DNA of 64,000 nucleotides, from assembly GCA_000424365.1 (NCBI GenBank), contig AUJT01000005.1, forward strand, positions 62,001-126,000, given 5' to 3'. Positions 27,338-35,880 of the stretch are shown piece after piece; within the stretch, counting starts at the first letter, position 1; every line of letters begins with the position of its first letter. Below the pieces are notes generated by a model that was given only the letters and a program-made list of their open reading frames with translations, was not told the origin of the DNA and searched no databases. Source of the stretch: Lachnospiraceae bacterium NK4A144. Its GTDB lineage: Bacteria > Bacillota > Clostridia > Lachnospirales > Lachnospiraceae. Made by a program: the position numbers and the translations under genes.

Positions 27338-28276
27338 TTATTTCGTTGTAATAACTGTACCGTTCTTACCCGCAAGGGCATCTGCAACTGCGTCGATCGA
27401 GGTGATAAGCACCTTTCCTTCAGGATTTGATGAAAGGAAATCGACCGCTGCCTTAATCTTCGGCTTCATTGTTCCATCCTCAAATGCTCCGTCTCTCTCA
27501 TAAAGAGCTGCTTCCTCTACGCTCATGTGATGAATGGATTCCTCATTTGCAGTTCCGAAATTCTTCTTAACTGCATCTACTCCTGTAAGGATGATGAGCT
27601 CATCTGCTTCCAGCTCTTTTGCAAGGAGCGCTGCTATATCATCTTTTTCGATAACAGCACTTGCGCCCTTAAGGTTGCAGTTTTGCTCGATAACAGGTAT
27701 TCCGCCGCCGCCTGCTGCCACGACGATCTGGCCCGCATCAAAAAGTGTCCTGATCGCATCGATCTCAACGATCTCCATAGGCTTCGGAGTAGCAACTACA
27801 CGGAGATATCCTTTTCCCGGATCCTCTTTTGTGAAGTTACCCTTTCTCTCCTCCATAGACGCTTCTTCTGCTGTCATATGACGTCCGATAACTTTTGTCG
27901 GTGCATAAAACGCGTCATCATAAGGATCAACTGTTACCTGTGTCAATACTGTCGCTACTGTCTTGCTGATTCCTCTTGAAAGAAGTTCGCCCTTCAGTGA
28001 ATTCTGAATATCATATCCGACATATCCCTGACTCATTGCAGAACATACGCACATTGCTGCCGGAGAATAGTCCGGGTACAGACGACGAAGTTCTGTCATA
28101 GCCTTATGGATCATGGATACCTGCGGTCCGTTTGAATGTGTTATCGCAAGTTCGTATCCTTCTTCTACAAGATCAGCCAGTGCCTTAACTGTACGGCTAA
28201 CTGCCTGTTTCTGCTCGTTCGTCGTCTCACCCAGTGCATTGTGCCCAAGAGAAACTACTGCACGCTTGTTTGCCAT
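27338..28276 (-). CDS. arcC: Carbamate kinase
   Basis: 312 residues, the usual length. Amino-acid kinase fold: VVSLGHNALGET at the N-terminus, ITHSNGPQVSMI, VAAGGGGIPV, VIEKDDIAALLAKELEADELIILTGVDAV and the C-terminal GKVLITSID. The enzyme makes ATP from carbamoyl phosphate, usually after arginine or citrulline breakdown, or purine/allantoin breakdown. No arcA or arcB is nearby. AGGAGG precedes the ATG. Confidence 0.95.
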   Translation of the reverse strand: MANKRAVVSLGHNALGETTNEQKQAVSRTVKALADLVEEGYELAITHSNGPQVSMIHKAMTELRRLYPDYSPAAMCVCSAMSQGYVGYDIQNSLKGELLSRGISKTVATVLTQVTVDPYDDAFYAPTKVIGRHMTAEEASMEERKGNFTKEDPGKGYLRVVATPKPMEIVEIDAIRTLFDAGQIVVAAGGGGIPVIEQNCNLKGASAVIEKDDIAALLAKELEADELIILTGVDAVKKNFGTANEESIHHMSVEEAALYERDGAFEDGTMKPKIKAAVDFLSSNPEGKVLITSIDAVADALAGKNGTVITTK

Positions 28277-28363
28277 TATTGCTTCCTCCTGTGAACTGCC
28301 CCAGAGGCAGGATTGTTTACATCATCATATCACAGAAAGGGCATCTGCAAAACATTTTAATGA

Positions 28364-29296
28364 TCAATCCTGATACAGTGCTGTGGAAAGATAACGGTCA
28401 CCACTGTCAGGAAGGAGCACTACGATATTCTTTCCCTTGTTTTCGGGTCTGGATGCGATGACCTTTGCTGCGTGAAGAGCTGCACCTGAGGAAATACCTA
28501 CAAGGAAGCCCTCTGTTCTGGCAACTTCTCTGCCTGTTGCAAAAGCATCATCATTTTCTACCGCGATGATCTCGTCATATACCTCTGTATTAAGTGTCTT
28601 CGGTACAAATCCTGCGCCGATTCCCTGAATCTTATGAGGTCCTGCTGTTCCCTTGGAAAGAACCGGTGAGCTTGCAGGCTCAACAGCGATGATCTTGATC
28701 TCAGGATTCTTGCTCTTCAGATACTCACCTACACCTGTAATTGTTCCGCCTGTTCCGATACCTGCGATAAAGAAATCAACCTTTCCGTCTGTATCTTCCC
28801 AGATCTCAGGTCCGGTAGTTGCTCTGTGTGTTGCAGGGTTTGCCGGATTCTCAAACTGACCTACGATAACAGAATTAGGTGTGTTATTGTGGATTTCCTC
28901 TGCCTTTGCAATTGCGCCCTTCATGCCGGATGCACCGTCTGTAAGAACGATCTCAGCGCCATATGCCTTAAGGAAATTTCTTCTCTCTACAGACATTGTC
29001 TCCGGCATCGTGAGAACTGCCTTATATCCCTTTGCTGTAGCTACAGCAGCGATTCCTATGCCTGTATTTCCGGATGTAGGCTCGATAAGAGTAGCCCCTT
29101 CTGAGATGACTCCTCTCTTTTCATAGTCCTCGATCATGCCGAGAGCGATACGATCCTTTACGGATCCTGCCGGATTAAAATACTCAAGCTTTGCGATGAT
29201 ATGTGCGTCGAGATTTTCTTTTTTCTCAAACTTAACGACCTCGAGAAGCGGTGTATGTCCAATAAGCTCTGTTGCTGATGTCTTTATGTTTGCCAT
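28364..29296 (-). CDS. cysK: Cysteine synthase (O-acetylserine sulfhydrylase)
   Basis: 310 residues. PLP-Lys segment [19 protein letters not shown], the substrate loop [11 protein letters not shown], the glycine-rich phosphate loop [15 protein letters not shown] and the C-terminal [13 protein letters not shown]. The enzyme makes cysteine from O-acetylserine and sulfide. In Bacillus subtilis CysK also partners with the Rrf2 repressor CymR; an Rrf2 gene lies 1.1 kb away. It has its own promoter at 29341-29369. Confidence 0.96.
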   Translation of the reverse strand: MANIKTSATELIGHTPLLEVVKFEKKENLDAHIIAKLEYFNPAGSVKDRIALGMIEDYEKRGVISEGATLIEPTSGNTGIGIAAVATAKGYKAVLTMPETMSVERRNFLKAYGAEIVLTDGASGMKGAIAKAEEIHNNTPNSVIVGQFENPANPATHRATTGPEIWEDTDGKVDFFIAGIGTGGTITGVGEYLKSKNPEIKIIAVEPASSPVLSKGTAGPHKIQGIGAGFVPKTLNTEVYDEIIAVENDDAFATGREVARTEGFLVGISSGAALHAAKVIASRPENKGKNIVVLLPDSGDRYLSTALYQD

Positions 29297-29340
29297 TCCT
29301 CATTTCCTCTCTTTCATATATTTCCCATGTGTTAAGTATG

Positions 29341-29369
29341 AATATAATGGAAGATCATATTTTTGTCAA
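29341..29369 (-). promoter_or_regulatory. Sigma-A promoter of cysK
   Basis: On the minus strand TTGACA (29364-29369), 17-base spacer, TATATT (29341-29346). Confidence 0.8.
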
Positions 29370-29380
29370 TATTTATGCAG

Positions 29381-29418
29381 AAAAAAACTGCCCTGCTTTT
29401 TCACAGGACAGTTTTTTC
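29381..29418. terminator. Rho-independent terminator after the LspA-like gene
   Basis: AAAAAACTG(T/C)CCTG stems pair across a short loop with T-runs on both strands, ending just beyond the stop at 29426. Confidence 0.85.
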
Positions 29419-29425
29419 ATTCTGA

Positions 29426-29905
29426 TTATTCTTTTTCTAAGATCTCCGCTGCTGTAGCTATGGCTGCACCGGTATAAATCTCCAGATCTCCAAGATTATA
29501 AACATACTTTCCGTGCGGCAGATAATCTACTACATATCTGTTCCTCACGCGATCGATAGTATTACTGAAGGCACCACCGAGCACCAATGCCCAGCCTAGT
29601 TTCTTCTTATCGCTTTTATGAAAAGGAAGCCTCAGTGCCAGAAACAGTGTAAATATACCTGCAACAGCAGCCACTATCTCCGGTTTTTCCCGAAGTCTTT
29701 CACCTGCAAAACCGCTGTTATGTATCACTTCGCGAAACCTAAGTTTTCTTTTTTTATTTGAGCTCTTTTCCGTATGCTCTTCTATATACTGTTTTTCCGC
29801 AAAATGCTTGAGACACAGATCTGCTGCAGCCGCAGCACCGGCGATCCCGTACCAGACCGCATTCATCTCCACAGTCTTTTTTAGGCTTTTAAGACAATCT
29901 TTCAT
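29426..29905 (-). CDS. LspA-like signal peptidase II, divergent
   Basis: 159 residues. Typical LspA parts are visible: DLCLKHF near the N-terminus, VIHNSGFAGERL, then GGAFSNTIDRVRNRYVVDY and YNLGDLEIYTGA, which place the two catalytic Asp residues (VVDY, NLGD). Some positions depart from the usual consensus (NLGD for N-A-D, and a charged stretch of about 15 residues before the first Asn). LspA removes lipoprotein signal peptides. It starts 4 bases after the ClpX-like gene. Another, standard lspA may exist elsewhere. Confidence 0.8.
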   Translation of the reverse strand: MKDCLKSLKKTVEMNAVWYGIAGAAAAADLCLKHFAEKQYIEEHTEKSSNKKRKLRFREVIHNSGFAGERLREKPEIVAAVAGIFTLFLALRLPFHKSDKKKLGWALVLGGAFSNTIDRVRNRYVVDYLPHGKYVYNLGDLEIYTGAAIATAAEILEKE

Positions 29906-29909
29906 AAGC

Positions 29910-31553
29910 TCAATCTTCGTTCTTTTCTTCGTTTTTTTCCTCGAGCTTTACTACCTGCTCTTCTTCCAGCTCAGCTACACCTCTTAGATCGATAACCGGT
30001 CCGCCTGAACCCTCGATAAATTCCTTGGTGATCGTAACACGGCCGATATTGTCATCTTTCGGTACTTCATACATGATATCCAGCATAAAGGACTCGATTA
30101 TGGAACGAAGTGCTCTCGCTCCGGTATCACGCTTCATTGCCTTTGCAGCGATAGCATGGAGCGCATCATCTGTGAAACGAAGCTGTACTTCATCCATTTC
30201 CAGCAGTTCTTCGTACTGTCTGATTATCGCATTTTTAGGCTCTCTTAAGATCCTTACCATACTGTCCTCTGTAAGACCTTCCATCGGACAGGTGATCGGC
30301 AAACGTCCGAGAAACTCAGGGATCATACCAAAGGAACGGAGATCTTCTGTCGTTACTTTCTTAAGAATATCCTTTTCCTTGTCCCAATGATCCTTTAACT
30401 CTGCATTGAAACCAATAGAAGTCTCCTTACGAAGACGGGCTCTTATAAGCTCATCAAGATCCGGGAATGCACCGCCGCAGATAAAGAGGATATTTTTTGT
30501 ATTCACCTTTACCATGGGAACCATAGCATTCTTTGAATTTGCGCCTACAGGCACCTCGACCTCTGCGCCCTCAAGGAGCTTCAACATTCCCTGCTGTACG
30601 CTTTCGCCGCTTACGTCACGGCTTGTGGAGTTTTTCTTTTTTGCGATCTTATCTATTTCGTCGATAAAGATGATACCGCGCTCCGCACGCTCGACGTCAT
30701 TATCAGCTGAAGCAAGGAGCTTTGATACAACAGACTCGATATCGTCACCAATGTATCCTGCCTCTGTAAGGCTCGTTGCATCTGCTATCGCAAGCGGCAC
30801 ATCAAGTAACTTTGCAAGTGTCTGTACGAGATAAGTCTTTCCGCATCCTGTAGGACCAAGGAGCAGGATATTTGACTTATCAATCTCTGCTGTGTTCTTC
30901 CCTGTGATCTCAGCATTTATCCTTTTGAAATGATTGTAAACCGCAACGGATACGACTTTCTTTGCGTAATCCTGTCCGATCACATATTCATCAAGCTGTT
31001 TCTTTAATGCATGAGGCTTGGGAATCCTCTTAAAATCAAATTCCTTTTCAATGTCTTCCTTTGATGACTTTTTAACCTTGTTACTGCGTCCCTGCATAGG
31101 TCCGCCAAGGTCTCCAAGATTTAAGAACTGGATATTCGGGAAACCGGGGATACCGAAACCGCCCCTTTTATTTTCTCCGGATTCTTTCTTTTCAGTATCC
31201 GGCTCTTTCTTATCCTGTTTATCCGACTCAGTATCTCCGGCAGTTTCACCTGATGCAGCCTTATCTGAACTGCTTTCGATCTTTTCTGCTGAAGCTGTTT
31301 CAGCGGAAGCTTTTGCCTGTTCTGACGGTATTTCTGTCATAAATGCAGAATAATCGAGCGGAATACCACTCATCTGAGACAGCATGTTCATATCAATACT
31401 TCCGATCTGATCCATGAACCGCTGCATGCAGTCGTTGCATATATTCATATTATTGGGAAAATGAAGCATCTTTCCTGCTACTGTATCAGGTCTTCTGCAA
31501 ACAGTGCAGATCTCTACTTCTGTTTTACTGTTATTGTCTTTATTATCGCTCAT
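29910..31553 (-). CDS. clpX: ClpX-like ATPase with long acidic linker
   Basis: 547 residues against about 420 for ordinary ClpX. A zinc domain (Cys16, Cys19, Cys39, Cys42) is followed by ~90 residues rich in Ser, Ala, Glu and Lys. The AAA+ core has Walker A GPTGCGKT (233-240), Walker B FIDEID, the pore loop GYIG (266-269) and sensor 2 TGARALR. The IGF loop that binds ClpP is present (SIGF, 380-382). The usual RKH loop around residue 340 reads ANSKNAM instead. It unfolds proteins for ClpP. It sits with an LspA-like gene rather than with clpP, so it may be a second copy with its own substrates. Confidence 0.88.
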   Translation of the reverse strand: MSDNKDNNSKTEVEICTVCRRPDTVAGKMLHFPNNMNICNDCMQRFMDQIGSIDMNMLSQMSGIPLDYSAFMTEIPSEQAKASAETASAEKIESSSDKAASGETAGDTESDKQDKKEPDTEKKESGENKRGGFGIPGFPNIQFLNLGDLGGPMQGRSNKVKKSSKEDIEKEFDFKRIPKPHALKKQLDEYVIGQDYAKKVVSVAVYNHFKRINAEITGKNTAEIDKSNILLLGPTGCGKTYLVQTLAKLLDVPLAIADATSLTEAGYIGDDIESVVSKLLASADNDVERAERGIIFIDEIDKIAKKKNSTSRDVSGESVQQGMLKLLEGAEVEVPVGANSKNAMVPMVKVNTKNILFICGGAFPDLDELIRARLRKETSIGFNAELKDHWDKEKDILKKVTTEDLRSFGMIPEFLGRLPITCPMEGLTEDSMVRILREPKNAIIRQYEELLEMDEVQLRFTDDALHAIAAKAMKRDTGARALRSIIESFMLDIMYEVPKDDNIGRVTITKEFIEGSGGPVIDLRGVAELEEEQVVKLEEKNEEKNED

Positions 31554-31657
31554 TGTTCCTGTCTTTCTTATTCTTATCCTAATCCTATGTCACGATCGGT
31601 ACTGTTCCGCCTTCTTGACCGTATACAGTCACGCCGCAAAAACTATGATAACACTAA

Positions 31658-31682
31658 AGGGACTGTTGCAACAACAGTCCCT
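31658..31682 (-). terminator. Hairpin after the HtrA gene
   Basis: AGGGACTGTTG-caa-CAACAGTCCCT, perfect 11-bp arms. Only a short T stretch follows on the minus strand, so termination may be partial. Confidence 0.6.
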
Positions 31683-31714
31683 CTATGAAGAATCTATTAA
31701 CTTTTTATAAGATT

Positions 31715-33613
31715 TTACCAGAGATTACCAAAAATATCGTACAGACTGTTTCCGCCATACTGGCTCTCATCATTCTGATTTCCTTCATTCTGATTTCCTT
31801 CACTCTGACCGTCCTGTTCCTGTCCGGGCATATTCGGGTTAACATTCTGTTTACTCTGTTCCTGACTGCCGGAAGTATTTCCTGCGTCACCTGTTGAAGT
31901 TGAAAGTACTACAGAATACGTCTTTTCTGTATAACCGTAGTTATCGCTATTCGGTTCCTGAACTACTACTTCAACTGTATCTCCGGCCTTGTAATAGGTC
32001 AGAAGTTCCTGCAGCTGTTCCATAGACTGTATGGTCTGACCATCAAGCGAAGTAATGATATCCTTTTCCTGAAGTCCTGCGCTCTCTGCACCTGTGTCCT
32101 TGTAAACTTTCGCAATATACACACCGCGAGGCATGCTGTACTGCTCAGAGATCTCACTTGTAACATCTCTTCCGGCTATTCCAAGATAACCACGTTCTTC
32201 TTCTGAAGTCTTTTTCTTTGTTGACTTATTCATGAGCTGCTCGATAATAGGCTTTGCAGTTGAGATCGGGATCGCATATCCCATGCCTTCAACCTCATCA
32301 CTTGCAAGCTTTGCCTCGTTGATACCGATAAGATTTCCATTCATATCAAGAAGAGCACCGCCGGAATTACCGGGATTTATAGCAGCATCTGTCTGAATGA
32401 GCTTATGTGTACCGTTTTCAAGTGTAAGCTCTCTGTTTACTGCACTTACGATACCTGTTGTTACAGACTGTCCATAACCCAGCGCATTACCGATAGCTAC
32501 TACCTGCTGGCCAACTTTCAGGCTGTCAGAGTCACCAAGTGTGGCAACCTTTATAGCACTAAGTGTATCAGATGACAGGCTGCTCTTATCAACTGCGATC
32601 ACCGCAATATCAGCACTTTCGTCTTCACCCTTTATATTTGCTTCTGCAGATGTTCCGTCATCAAACTGAACACCAAGTGAATCTGCCTTGCTTACAACAT
32701 GCTCATTTGTAACGATCAGAAGCTCTGATCCATTATCGCCAACAATTATTCCAGAACCTGCTGCTTCACCATTCTTACTGTACTGCTGACCCCAAAAATC
32801 CTGAACTGTCTCAGTATATTCATTTGTGATAGCTACTACTGCAGGCATTACATTTGATGCGACACCGGAAACATCCATTGAACCGAAAGTTACTGCACTT
32901 GTCGTGGTTGTTGTTCCGGAAACTTGTCCATCAGCTGTATTTGCGCTTATGGTAGTTGATGCAACTGACGAATTCTCTTTTTCCGGAACAGTTTCCTGAA
33001 CTGTCTGTTCATTATTATTGTTTCCGTGTCCTGTTATGAGATTCACTGCAAACAACCCTGCTCCGGCAAACGCTCCGAATACCAGTCCAAGTGCAACAGC
33101 TGCCAGTGCTTTTTTCCAGAACGGAACGCGTTTTTTAGGCATCCCTGAACCATTATGATTCATCGGATTATTCGGGATATGTGCATTTCCGTTATCTGCA
33201 AATTTGTAATCCGCATAACGGTTTGCATTATTATTTCCACTTGAGCCTACATTCGGATAACCGGTACTGTATCTGCCGCCATAGCTGTTTCCGGTTCCGT
33301 AGGTACCTGTCTGACTGTTGTAACCTGTACCTGTGGGATTTCCGGTTCTCTGATAATTATATCCGGATCCCGTTGTACTTCCTGTATTGTAGCTGCTGTA
33401 ACCCGTACCTGTCGTACTTCCGGTACTCTGGCTGCTATAACTTGTTCCTGTAGTATTTTCTGTACTCTGGGTGTAGTATCTTGAACCAGTCGTACTACCT
33501 GTATTCTGACTATCTCCGGTATTTACTGATTCACTTTTATTTTCACTATAGCTGCTTCCTGTATCACCTGAACTTCCGGTGTATCCACCATATTCGTTTC
33601 TGTTTTCATCCAT
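31715..33613 (-). CDS. HtrA/DegP-like membrane serine protease with PDZ domain
   Basis: 632 residues. The first ~165 are a cytoplasmic Gly/Ser/Thr/Tyr-rich repeat region (units like STGSTTGTGYSS). A membrane helix follows (ALAAVALGLVFGAFAGAGLFAV), then the trypsin-like domain with the triad His (VTNEHVVS), Asp (ESADIAVIAVD) and Ser (NPGNSGGALLD). A PDZ domain follows (RGVYIAKVYKDTGAESAGLQEKDII). It degrades or chaperones misfolded exported proteins at the outer face. The tail is Asn/Gln/Gly-rich. The repetitive front is longer than in most HtrA proteins. Confidence 0.94.
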   Translation of the reverse strand: MDENRNEYGGYTGSSGDTGSSYSENKSESVNTGDSQNTGSTTGSRYYTQSTENTTGTSYSSQSTGSTTGTGYSSYNTGSTTGSGYNYQRTGNPTGTGYNSQTGTYGTGNSYGGRYSTGYPNVGSSGNNNANRYADYKFADNGNAHIPNNPMNHNGSGMPKKRVPFWKKALAAVALGLVFGAFAGAGLFAVNLITGHGNNNNEQTVQETVPEKENSSVASTTISANTADGQVSGTTTTTSAVTFGSMDVSGVASNVMPAVVAITNEYTETVQDFWGQQYSKNGEAAGSGIIVGDNGSELLIVTNEHVVSKADSLGVQFDDGTSAEANIKGEDESADIAVIAVDKSSLSSDTLSAIKVATLGDSDSLKVGQQVVAIGNALGYGQSVTTGIVSAVNRELTLENGTHKLIQTDAAINPGNSGGALLDMNGNLIGINEAKLASDEVEGMGYAIPISTAKPIIEQLMNKSTKKKTSEEERGYLGIAGRDVTSEISEQYSMPRGVYIAKVYKDTGAESAGLQEKDIITSLDGQTIQSMEQLQELLTYYKAGDTVEVVVQEPNSDNYGYTEKTYSVVLSTSTGDAGNTSGSQEQSKQNVNPNMPGQEQDGQSEGNQNEGNQNDESQYGGNSLYDIFGNLW

Positions 33614-33687
33614 TGTATTTCCCTCTTTTCACAAAAAACAGTCCCAACCAAGGCTTATAGAACAAAGAATCCCAATGCACGTAGTGC

Positions 33688-33737
33688 ATATAAAGCCTGT
33701 ACAAGGATTTCTTGTTTCCTTTGTACAGGCTTTATAT
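33688..33737. repeat. Perfect 17-bp inverted repeat
   Basis: ATATAAAGCCTGTACAA (33688-33704) and its exact reverse complement (33721-33737), with a further 4 bp of pairing beyond one bulge. No T-run follows. A small hairpin (GCAC-gta-GTGC, 33678-33688) lies at one end. Confidence 0.65.
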
Positions 33738-33795
33738 TAGCAACGAGTTGTGTTCAATTTGTGTTTCATTTTTTACAAATCTGTGACCCTTTGTA

Positions 33796-34012
33796 TTTAT
33801 TCTGTTACTGTTCACTCGCTTACAGCTCGCTCACGTAACGGATTTTGCCAATTAAATCGCCTTCGGCGATGGACAAAATCCAGTGGCTATTCATCGTTAT
33901 TGATCGTAAACAGCTCACGCATACACTCTCACTAAGCTCACATGCGTTCGCTAAGTGTTCGTAGCATCCGCAGCGTAGTGCTCCGTTTACGTGTGAACTG
34001 TTACTTTATTCT
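33796..34012. repeat. Target-site duplication TTTATTCT flanking MITE copy 2
   Basis: TTTATTCT at 33796-33803 and again at 34005-34012, directly around the element. The right copy includes the stop codon of glmS. Confidence 0.7.
33804..34004. mobile_element. MITE-like palindromic element, copy 2 (201 bp)
   Basis: Ends GTTACTGTTCAC and GTGAACTGTTAC are inverted repeats with 10 of 12 positions matching. The first ~105 and last ~35 bases are nearly the same as the element at 6402-6547; about 55 extra bases sit between the two conserved parts. It has the same internal stem (GGATTTTGCC ...). No gene inside; flanked by 8-bp direct repeats. Confidence 0.75.
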
Positions 34013-35832
34013 ACAGTTACTGATTTTGCAAGGTTTCTCGGGTGATCAACGTCAAATCCCTTACCGAGAGAAACATAATAACCAAATAACTGAAGCGGGA
34101 TAACAGCCAGTGAATTTGTAAAGAACTGATCTGTTTCCGGAATATAAACCGAATAATCCGCAACCTTTTCAATATCCGGATTATCTACATTTGTAACTGC
34201 CATTACAAACGCGCCTCTTGCCTTTACCTCACGGATATTGGAGATAGTCTTATCATAAAGGTCTTTCTGAGTTACCAGCGCAACTACGAGTGTTCCCTCT
34301 TCGATAAGAGAAATCGTTCCGTGCTTCAGCTCGCCTGCTGCATATGCCTCAGAATGAACATAGGAGATCTCCTTTAACTTAAGGGAACCTTCAAGAGAGA
34401 TCGCATAGTCGATTCCGCGTCCAATGAAGAATACATCCTTTGCAGCAGTATATCTGTTTGCAAACTTCTGGATCTTTTCCTTTTCACCAAGGAGAAGCTC
34501 TATCTGCTGAGGAAGCTTGCGGAGATCGTGAATGTATGATGCCAGCTGATCATCACTGATAGTTCCGCGTGCGGACGCAAACTTTAACGCAATAAGGTAA
34601 AGAGCTATAAGCTGTGCGCTGTATGCCTTTGTTGTCGCAACTGAAATCTCCGGTCCTGCCCAGGTGTACATAACCTTGTCAGCTTCACGAGCGATAGAGG
34701 AACCTACTACATTTACAATAGCGAGTACCTGACATCCCTTTCTGTGAGCTTCCTCGACAGCTGCCTTTGTATCAGCTGTTTCTCCGGACTGAGAGATAAC
34801 GATAACCAGATCTGACGGATCAAGAAGCGGATCACGGTATCTGAACTCAGATGCGATGTCTACTTCTACCGGGATCCTTGCCATTCCCTCTAAAACATAA
34901 CGTGCCGTAACACCTGTATGATACGCAGATCCGCATGCTACGATATGGATCTTTCCAATGGCCTTGATCTCATCATCTGTCATGTTGAGCTCATCGATAA
35001 CGACCTTATTATCACGGATCCTGGGATTAAGAGTATCACGTACAGTCTTCGGCTCCTCGTAGATCTCCTTCAGCATGAAGTACTCATAACCGCCCTTTTC
35101 TGCTGCATTGGCATCCCACTTGATTTCTGTTACAGGTTTCTCGATCTCTTCTGCGTCAGAATCATAAAAATGTACATCATCAGCCTTTAATACCGCTATT
35201 TCCTCTTCTCCGATATAGTAAACGTTTCTGGTGTATCGAAGAAGTGCTGTTGCATCTGATGCAATGAAGCATCCCTCATCATTCTTTGCAACGATCAGAG
35301 GGCTGGATTTTCTGGCAGCGTAAATCTCATCCGGATGATCTGCAAATATAATTCCGAGTGAATATGAGCCTTCTATTCTCTGGATCACCTTTGAGATCGT
35401 CTCAAGAGGATTCCCATTGTAGTAATAGTCAAGAAGCTGAGGAATAACCTCTGTATCTGTCTCTGACTTAAATGTATATCCCTTATTCTTAAGCTTTTTC
35501 TTAAGGCTTATGTAATTTTCAATAATACCATTATGAACAACTGCGATAGTTCCGTTTTTATTTGTATGAGGATGCGCATTTACATCAGACGGTTCTCCGT
35601 GTGTAGCCCATCTGGTATGTCCGATTCCCAAATGTCCCGGAACAGTTGCTCCGCCATGAGTTACCTCTTTAAGCACCTGCAGGCGTCCCATAGCCTTTGC
35701 TATATTTACCTTTTCTCCGTCATAAACAGCCATTCCCGCTGAGTCATAGCCTCTGTACTCCAGCTTTTCAAGTCCCTCGAGTATGATTTCTGCCGCCTGC
35801 TGTTTACCTATATATCCTACTATTCCGCACAT
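34006..35832 (-). CDS. glmS: Glucosamine-fructose-6-phosphate aminotransferase (isomerizing)
   Basis: 608 residues, full length. After Met, CGIVGYIG gives the N-terminal Cys nucleophile of the glutaminase domain. GHTRWATHGEPSDVNAHPH follows, then two SIS domains (VACGSAYHTGVTARYVLE; FFIGRGIDYAISLEGSLKLKEISYVHSEAYAAGELKHG) and the C-terminal LAKSVTVE. It makes glucosamine-6-phosphate for wall and surface glycans. GGAGG precedes the ATG. Only 48 bases separate it from the gene upstream, so there is no room for a glmS ribozyme there. Confidence 0.97.
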   Translation of the reverse strand: MCGIVGYIGKQQAAEIILEGLEKLEYRGYDSAGMAVYDGEKVNIAKAMGRLQVLKEVTHGGATVPGHLGIGHTRWATHGEPSDVNAHPHTNKNGTIAVVHNGIIENYISLKKKLKNKGYTFKSETDTEVIPQLLDYYYNGNPLETISKVIQRIEGSYSLGIIFADHPDEIYAARKSSPLIVAKNDEGCFIASDATALLRYTRNVYYIGEEEIAVLKADDVHFYDSDAEEIEKPVTEIKWDANAAEKGGYEYFMLKEIYEEPKTVRDTLNPRIRDNKVVIDELNMTDDEIKAIGKIHIVACGSAYHTGVTARYVLEGMARIPVEVDIASEFRYRDPLLDPSDLVIVISQSGETADTKAAVEEAHRKGCQVLAIVNVVGSSIAREADKVMYTWAGPEISVATTKAYSAQLIALYLIALKFASARGTISDDQLASYIHDLRKLPQQIELLLGEKEKIQKFANRYTAAKDVFFIGRGIDYAISLEGSLKLKEISYVHSEAYAAGELKHGTISLIEEGTLVVALVTQKDLYDKTISNIREVKARGAFVMAVTNVDNPDIEKVADYSVYIPETDQFFTNSLAVIPLQLFGYYVSLGKGFDVDHPRNLAKSVTVE

Positions 35833-35880
35833 AACGGTATTCCTCCTATAAATAATGCTATCGGATACCCGTCTACTAAA

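Larger units (their letters stand above)
33614..34005. other. Gene-free gap with a palindrome and MITE copy 2
   Basis: 392 bases between the HtrA start and the glmS stop. It holds the HtrA upstream region, a perfect 17-bp inverted repeat (33688-33737) and the 201-bp MITE-like element (33804-34004). No credible gene is present. Confidence 0.75.

Noticed and set aside
35833-35880. glmS ribozyme before glmS
   Set aside because: Only 48 bases lie between the upstream stop and the glmS start, too few for the ribozyme, and no core motif is seen.
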